Positions 6,995 through 10,576 of a stretch of DNA of 10,576 nucleotides are shown here, piece after piece. The position numbers and the translations under genes are program-made. How positions within the stretch are numbered: the stretch's first letter is position 1; each line of letters opens with the position of its first letter. This stretch comes from Candidatus Dadabacteria bacterium (lineage in GTDB: Bacteria; Desulfobacterota_D; UBA1144; Nemesobacterales; UBA2774): positions 1-10,576 of the forward strand of contig JAHKKQ010000061.1 of NCBI GenBank assembly GCA_020027805.1, given 5' to 3'. The notes below the pieces were generated by a model. It ran no database searches. It saw only the letters and a program-made list of their open reading frames with translations, and was not told the DNA's origin.

Positions 6995-8182
6995 TCAGTA
7001 ACTATTGAGGAGCTTCCTTATCCCTCTCACTGCCTGCATGATCCTTTTTTCGTTTTCCACCAGCGCGAGCCTCAGGTGTCCTTCACCGTAGTTTCCGAAT
7101 CCTATACCGGGAGAGACGGCCACCTTTGCCTTCTCTATAAGCAGTTTCGAGAATTCGAGAGACCCCATGCTCTTGAACGGCTCCGGTATCTCGGCCCAGA
7201 CGAACATAGTCCCCTTGGGCTTCGGTATATCCCATCCCGACTTCGACAACCCCTCCACGAGCTTGTCCCTTCTCGATTTATACAGTTTCCTCACCCCCTC
7301 GACGCAGTCCTGAGGACCGCTTAGCGCCGCGATCGCGGCTACCTGAATGGGAGTGAATATGCCGTAATCCATATAGCTCTTGATACGCTTGAGCGCCGAC
7401 ACTATCTTCGGGTTCCCTACCATGAAACCCACCCTCCATCCGGGCATATTATAGCTCTTCGAGAGGGAGTAAAACTCGACGCCTATTTCCTTGGCGCCGG
7501 GGATCTGCAGGAAGCTCGGGGCCTTGTACCCGTCGAAACAGAGCTCGGCGTATGCGAAGTCGTGGACGACTATAAGCCCGGCCTCTTTCGCGAGCTCATA
7601 TATGTCCTTGAAAAATCCGAGGTCCACGACGGCCGCCGTCGGGTTGTTAGGGAACGAGATCATGAGCACCTTCGGCTTGGGCCAGGTCTCTTTAACCGCT
7701 TTCTCGATCCCCTCCAGTATGTTCGAGTCCCTCGTGAACGGGACGCTGTGTACGTCCCCTCTCGAAATAATGACGGAGTAGATGTGTATAGGGTATGCGG
7801 GGTTGGGTACTATGACCGTATCTCCCGGAGACAGAATTGAGAGCATCAGGTGGCATATCCCTTCCTTCGATCCTATGGTGGTAACGACTTCCGTATCGGG
7901 GTCGAGGTCGACGTCGTAATTCTTTTTATACCAGCCGGCGACTGCTCTGCGGAGCTTCGGTATGCCCGCCGATGCGGAATACCTGTGGGCTCTCGGGTCC
8001 TTTGAGGCCTCTATTAATTTTTTTACTATGTGGTCGGGCGTCGGCTGGTCCGGGTTTCCCATTCCCAGGTCGATTATATCGTCCCCCCTGGCCCTGGCTT
8101 TCGATTTAAGCTCGTTTACGATACTGAATACGTACGGCGGAAGCCGCCTGATTAAGGAGAATTCTTCGGGTATATGCTGCAT
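6995..8182 (-). CDS. alaC: PLP-dependent aminotransferase, AlaC (alanine transaminase) type
   Basis: This is a fold-type I, class I/II aminotransferase most like E. coli AlaC (YfdZ), which makes alanine from pyruvate and glutamate in the cytoplasm. Its 395 residues match the family length. Closely shared stretches include RRLPPYVFSIVNELK (12-26), MGNPD (41-45), TIGSKEG (102-108), VPNPAYPIHIY (125-135) and FPNNPT (177-182). PLP-site residues are N180, D208, Y211, Schiff-base lysine K242 in SLSKSYNMPGWR, and R250. The ATG at 8182 is chosen because homology begins there and an AAGGA ribosome-binding site sits six bases upstream; a longer frame starting at 8296 would run through the promoter. Related enzymes are sometimes annotated as LL-diaminopimelate aminotransferase, and dapF is nearby, but the sequence favours AlaC. 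It appears monocistronic. Confidence 0.85.
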   Translation of the reverse strand: MQHIPEEFSLIRRLPPYVFSIVNELKSKARARGDDIIDLGMGNPDQPTPDHIVKKLIEASKDPRAHRYSASAGIPKLRRAVAGWYKKNYDVDLDPDTEVVTTIGSKEGICHLMLSILSPGDTVIVPNPAYPIHIYSVIISRGDVHSVPFTRDSNILEGIEKAVKETWPKPKVLMISFPNNPTAAVVDLGFFKDIYELAKEAGLIVVHDFAYAELCFDGYKAPSFLQIPGAKEIGVEFYSLSKSYNMPGWRVGFMVGNPKIVSALKRIKSYMDYGIFTPIQVAAIAALSGPQDCVEGVRKLYKSRRDKLVEGLSKSGWDIPKPKGTMFVWAEIPEPFKSMGSLEFSKLLIEKAKVAVSPGIGFGNYGEGHLRLALVENEKRIMQAVRGIRKLLNSY

Positions 8183-8207
8183 CTGAGGTCCTTTTTCATT
8201 TTCAGTT

Positions 8208-8235
8208 ATTTTATTCGAATCCTTGACAATCTCAA
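8208..8235 (-). promoter_or_regulatory. Candidate sigma-70-like promoter for the aminotransferase gene
   Basis: On the minus strand, TTGAGA (plus 8230-8235, five of six consensus bases) and TAAAAT (plus 8208-8213, five of six) are 16 bases apart. Transcription would begin near 8201, giving a leader of about 19 bases that contains the AAGGA ribosome-binding site. On the opposite strand a perfect TTGACA (8223-8228) overlaps this site and faces rlpA, but it has no good -10 partner. Confidence 0.55.
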
Positions 8236-8276
8236 GAAAATTATGCGAAACTAGTAAAAAACCGAGATTATGGGTC

Positions 8277-8675
8277 ATGAATAAAAATACAGGCATATTT
8301 TCAATTTTGCTGCTAATCGTATTCGCCGTGCCCCTGGTGTGCGCAGAGGAGGTTCGTCAGTACGGAAACGCTTCCTGGTACTCGAGCTCCCTCCACGGCA
8401 GGAAGACCGCAAGCGGCGAGTGTTACGACAAGGACGAGCTTACGGGCGCCCATAGGGAGCTCCCGTTCGGGACTATTGTAAAGGTTAAGAACTTATATAA
8501 CGGTAAAGAGGTAATAGTGAGGGTGAATGACAGGGGGCCGTTTATTAAGAGTCGTATAATCGACCTCTCTCGGGCGGCGGCTATTACGCTTGGGATCCTT
8601 AACCTGGGCACTGCGAGAGTCAGTATCGAAGTGATCTCACTGCCCGTAATCGCTGATCCGGGCTCCGCATCGTAG
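8277..8675 (+). CDS. RlpA-family protein, short secreted form (double-psi beta-barrel only)
   Basis: RlpA proteins have a double-psi beta-barrel domain that, in characterised members, cleaves peptidoglycan strands lacking stem peptides. The 132-residue product has an N-terminal signal peptide (basic start, hydrophobic core about 7-21) with a likely signal peptidase I site after VCA at 23. The lipobox rule is not met, because Val precedes Cys22. The barrel covers about 27-122: YGNASWYSS, TASGE, GAHRELPFGT, VNDRGPF and RIIDLS. E48, H59 and D85 correspond to the catalytic-site residues of Pseudomonas RlpA. No SPOR domain follows. The start at 8277 gives a clean signal peptide, although the ribosome-binding site is weak; an upstream TTG at 8223 would add an unlikely hydrophilic extension. 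The gene is 46 bp upstream of a second rlpA gene. Confidence 0.85.
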   Translation: MNKNTGIFSILLLIVFAVPLVCAEEVRQYGNASWYSSSLHGRKTASGECYDKDELTGAHRELPFGTIVKVKNLYNGKEVIVRVNDRGPFIKSRIIDLSRAAAITLGILNLGTARVSIEVISLPVIADPGSAS

Positions 8676-8721
8676 GCGGGTTCCTCTTTCAGCCAGTCCT
8701 CTGTCGTCTGTTTTCGAGAGC

Positions 8722-9396
8722 ATGAATAATAGATTACTTCTATTATTGTTGATTCTCCCGGTCGTTTTCTCATGCGCAAAAAAAAGTGTCGAGTCTACCC
8801 GTCCACCCGGGGAAGAGGCCCCTCCGGGAGGTTATATCGAGGAGGGCTCCACACAGGTCGGCATTGCCTCGTGGTACGGGATCGAAGAGCATAACAATCA
8901 CGCCGCCAGCGGCGAGCGCTTCAGCAAGTACGCATATACCGCGGCCCATAAGAGCCTCCCGTTGGGCACGGTCGTCAGGGTCACGAATATGGAGAACGGA
9001 AGGGACGTGATCGTAGAGATAAACGACAGGGGCCCTTTCGTGAAGGGCCGTATAATCGATCTTTCATATGCTCCGGCCAAGTCGATAGGCATGGTCGAGC
9101 AGGGTACTGTAGAGGTCAAGGTCGAGGTCATATCGACCCCTTCCACTAGAGGGGGCAGCTATTTTCAACCCCTCTACACCGTGCAGGTCGCGTCGTTCTC
9201 GGAGAAGGGCAAGGCGCTGACACTCAAACGGGAGCTCGACGGCGAGTACGATGACGTCAGGGTGGAGTCAATAGAGTTGAGCGGGGATAATTACTGGAGG
9301 GTGAGGGTCGGGCGTTATGAGGATAAGCAGGACGCCGATGAAGCCGCTTCGAAGCTCCGGACGGACGGGCATTACGTAAGGGTGATCATGGAATAA
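8722..9396 (+). CDS. rlpA: RlpA septal-ring lytic transglycosylase lipoprotein with SPOR domain
   Basis: This has the classical RlpA architecture. The 224-residue precursor has a lipoprotein signal with lipobox VFSC, lipidation at C18 and Ala at +2, consistent with outer-membrane sorting. A Pro/Glu/Gly-rich linker (about 22-44) leads to a double-psi beta-barrel domain (about 45-139) with VGIASWYG, AASGERF, TAAHKSLPLGT, INDRGPF and RIIDLS. The predicted catalytic-site residues are E65, H76 and D102. A C-terminal SPOR domain (about 150-224, starting LYTVQVASFS) would bind denuded glycan strands at the division septum. The barrel is clearly related to that of the preceding gene, suggesting duplication followed by loss or gain of the SPOR domain. 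It is probably co-transcribed with that gene. Only a weak GAGAG precedes the ATG. Confidence 0.93.
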   Translation: MNNRLLLLLLILPVVFSCAKKSVESTRPPGEEAPPGGYIEEGSTQVGIASWYGIEEHNNHAASGERFSKYAYTAAHKSLPLGTVVRVTNMENGRDVIVEINDRGPFVKGRIIDLSYAPAKSIGMVEQGTVEVKVEVISTPSTRGGSYFQPLYTVQVASFSEKGKALTLKRELDGEYDDVRVESIELSGDNYWRVRVGRYEDKQDADEAASKLRTDGHYVRVIME

Positions 9397-9440
9397 TTCC
9401 GCGCCTCCCGCCTCGTGCCTGTTAGGGGTTCGGATAAGGG

Positions 9441-9469
9441 CTGACTCACCATACGTTGTGGTGTATCAT
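9441..9469 (+). promoter_or_regulatory. Candidate dapF promoter with palindromic spacer
   Basis: CTGACT (9441-9446, four of six) and TATCAT (9464-9469, five of six) are exactly 17 bases apart. The spacer itself, CACCATACGTTGTGGTG (9447-9463), is an imperfect palindrome: outer CACCA pairs with TGGTG, and six of eight positions are complementary overall. That is an arrangement suited to a repressor operator. Transcription would start near 9476, leaving a leader of about 37 bases. This is sequence inspection only. Confidence 0.4.
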
Positions 9470-9512
9470 AATGAGCGCTATTTAGCTGTCGGGTGTGGAG
9501 AGACCTGCGCGT

Positions 9513-10382
9513 ATGAACGGATTCGTAAAATCTCACGGGCTCGGTAACGACTATTTTGTCCTGGACGGCTCCCGCATATCCTTCGGGCTCACGCCCGAAG
9601 CCATAAGGCTCCTCTGCGACCGAAACTACGGTATAGGCTCAGACGGTATTTTGCTCCTCGTCCCCTCGGTCAGGGCGGACTTCGGCCTCAGAATTCTCAA
9701 TCCCGACGGGAGCGAGGCCGAAAAGAGCGGGAATGGGCTCAGGATCTTCGCCAAGTATCTCTACGAGCACGGTCACACGGATAATAAGGAATTCAAAATC
9801 GATACCCTCGGGGGCGTAGTCACGGCCGAGCTCGAGGTAAGAGACGGCAGGGTCCCGTTCGTTACCGTCGAGATGGGGACCGCGACATTCGACAGCCGCC
9901 TGATACCTGTAACGGGTGACGAGAGAGAGGTTGTGAACGAAGAGATGAGGATTGAAGGCGAGGTGCTCAGGTTCACGGCCGTCTCCGTCGGAAACCCTCA
10001 CTGTGTCGTGTTTACGGAGAAGCTCGACGAGGGTTATACGAAGCTCCTCGGGCCTTTGATCGAGACAGCAGCGCTCTTCCCCAACCGCACGAACGTCCAG
10101 TTCGCAAGGGTCCTATCGAGAGACGCGGTCGAGATAATGATATGGGAGCGGGGGGCCGGCTACACGCTCGCTTCAGGGAGCAGCTCCTGCGCGGTCGCGG
10201 CGGCGTGCGTAAAGAACGGATTTACCGACAGTACCGTCACCGTATCCATGCCGGGCGGCGAGCTCGGCATAGAAATAAGGGAGGACTGGTCTATAAAAAT
10301 GAGGGGAGCGGTGGAAGAGGTCGCCTACGGCACGCTGAGCGGCGATTTGATTGAGAGGATAAAATCCCTCGGAGCGGAATGA
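9513..10382 (+). CDS. dapF: Diaminopimelate epimerase family protein with both catalytic Cys replaced by Ser
   Basis: DapF converts LL- to meso-diaminopimelate, the last step before lysine and a building block of peptidoglycan, using two cysteines as acid and base. The 289-residue product has normal length and the expected landmarks: KSHGLGNDYFVLDG (6-19), GIGSDGILLL (40-49), NPDGSEAEKSGNGLR (63-77), SVGNPHCVVF (158-167), NRTNVQF (191-197) and ERGAGYTLASGSSSCA (212-227). In typical enzymes the third and last motifs read CGNG and ACGTG. Here S72 (AGC, 9726-9728) and S221 (TCA, 10173-10175) occupy the catalytic cysteine positions. The frame is intact and the rest of the fold is conserved, so it is not an obvious pseudogene. 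The ATG at 9513 begins the homology; GGAG lies 12 bases upstream, and the GTG at 9495 lacks a ribosome-binding site. Activity as a DAP epimerase is therefore uncertain; a related racemase is possible. Confidence 0.85.
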   Translation: MNGFVKSHGLGNDYFVLDGSRISFGLTPEAIRLLCDRNYGIGSDGILLLVPSVRADFGLRILNPDGSEAEKSGNGLRIFAKYLYEHGHTDNKEFKIDTLGGVVTAELEVRDGRVPFVTVEMGTATFDSRLIPVTGDEREVVNEEMRIEGEVLRFTAVSVGNPHCVVFTEKLDEGYTKLLGPLIETAALFPNRTNVQFARVLSRDAVEIMIWERGAGYTLASGSSSCAVAAACVKNGFTDSTVTVSMPGGELGIEIREDWSIKMRGAVEEVAYGTLSGDLIERIKSLGAE

Positions 10383-10451
10383 TGGATAGAGCTCCGGTAT
10401 AAGGATATTCCGTACGCCTGAATAACTGATTCCGGTACATTCGAAATTATT

Positions 10452-10576
10452 ATGGGAAAGCTGATACTGACAGCCGAAACAGTCCTTCCTGTTTCCTCCA
10501 AACCTTTGAAGAACGCATCCGTATTGATCTCCGACGGAAAGATCAGGGAGATCGGCAAGTCGGCCGCGCTCAGGAA
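10452..10576 (+). CDS. Amidohydrolase family protein, N-terminal fragment (runs off window)
   Basis: Only 41 codons and two bases are present. The protein begins MGKLILTAETVLPVSSKPLK, then has NASVLISDGKIREIG (21-35). This is the usual N-terminal beta-sandwich opening of cyclic amidohydrolases and deaminases of the metallo-dependent hydrolase superfamily, such as 5-methylthioadenosine/S-adenosylhomocysteine deaminase, SsnA-like enzymes or chlorohydrolase-type proteins. The metal-binding His motif would follow and is not included, so the substrate cannot be named. It starts 69 bp after dapF in the same direction and may share its transcript. No clear Shine-Dalgarno sequence precedes the ATG. 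Confidence 0.7.
   Translation, partial: MGKLILTAETVLPVSSKPLKNASVLISDGKIREIGKSAALR

Noticed and set aside
8223..8251. Sigma-70 promoter for the rlpA genes based on perfect TTGACA at 8223
   Set aside because: At 16-18 bases downstream there is only CGAAAC-like sequence, not a -10 box. The hexamer is better explained as overlapping the minus-strand promoter.
8223..8276. Upstream TTG start for the first RlpA gene
   Set aside because: It would put a hydrophilic extension before the signal peptide and run through the promoter region of the opposite gene. The ATG at 8277 gives a clean secretion signal.
9495..9512. GTG start for dapF adding six residues
   Set aside because: No ribosome-binding site precedes it and DapF homology begins at the ATG at 9513.
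10383..10451. Terminator or small gene between dapF and the amidohydrolase gene
   Set aside because: No stable GC hairpin with a T-run is seen, and the ATG at 10382-10384 gives only a few codons before a stop.

Overview
The window comes from the chromosome of a Gram-negative (diderm) bacterium. It carries a respiratory complex I fragment, a TamB-type envelope protein, an outer-membrane RlpA lipoprotein and meso-diaminopimelate synthesis. Base composition is moderately GC-rich, with frequent ATA (Ile) and AGG (Arg) codons. Gene content and protein style suggest a deltaproteobacterium-like or related uncultured lineage (Dadabacteria would fit). That placement is an impression, not a demonstrated result.

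Layout. Positions 1-94 (minus) hold the end of an insertion sequence of the IS1595/IS1016 type: a terminal sequence, then the first 14 codons of its transposase, which runs off the window. It sits 43 bp beyond the stop codon of nuoH. Next come nuoH and nuoG on the minus strand, two nearly abutting genes for the membrane and peripheral arms of NADH:quinone oxidoreductase. A 219-bp divergent intergenic region follows, with a candidate promoter on each side. The large plus-strand gene tamB (1297 codons) fills 3044-6937. It converges on a minus-strand AlaC-type aminotransferase gene (6995-8182). From a second divergent spacer of 94 bp, the plus strand carries two consecutive RlpA-family genes (8277-8675 and 8722-9396), then dapF (9513-10382). 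The last gene is the start of an amidohydrolase (10452 to the window end). No stretch longer than 300 bp lacks a gene.

How the genes fit together. NuoG and NuoH belong to complex I. The right half has a cell-envelope theme: TamB in lipid or outer-membrane protein traffic, RlpA proteins acting on peptidoglycan, and DapF making the meso-DAP used in peptidoglycan and lysine synthesis. The aminotransferase is most like alanine transaminase AlaC; an LL-DAP aminotransferase role is a weaker alternative.

Most notable points: (1) the DapF protein has serine in place of both catalytic cysteines; (2) the IS end lies directly downstream of nuoH, where further nuo genes would be expected; (3) NuoG is a compact form that keeps all the cluster ligands; (4) there is a tandem pair of differently built RlpA proteins; (5) tamB has an extended -10 promoter so close to its start that the mRNA would be nearly leaderless. 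I found no CRISPR array, tRNA, rRNA or convincing intrinsic terminator. Nothing here clearly amounts to a new multi-gene system.
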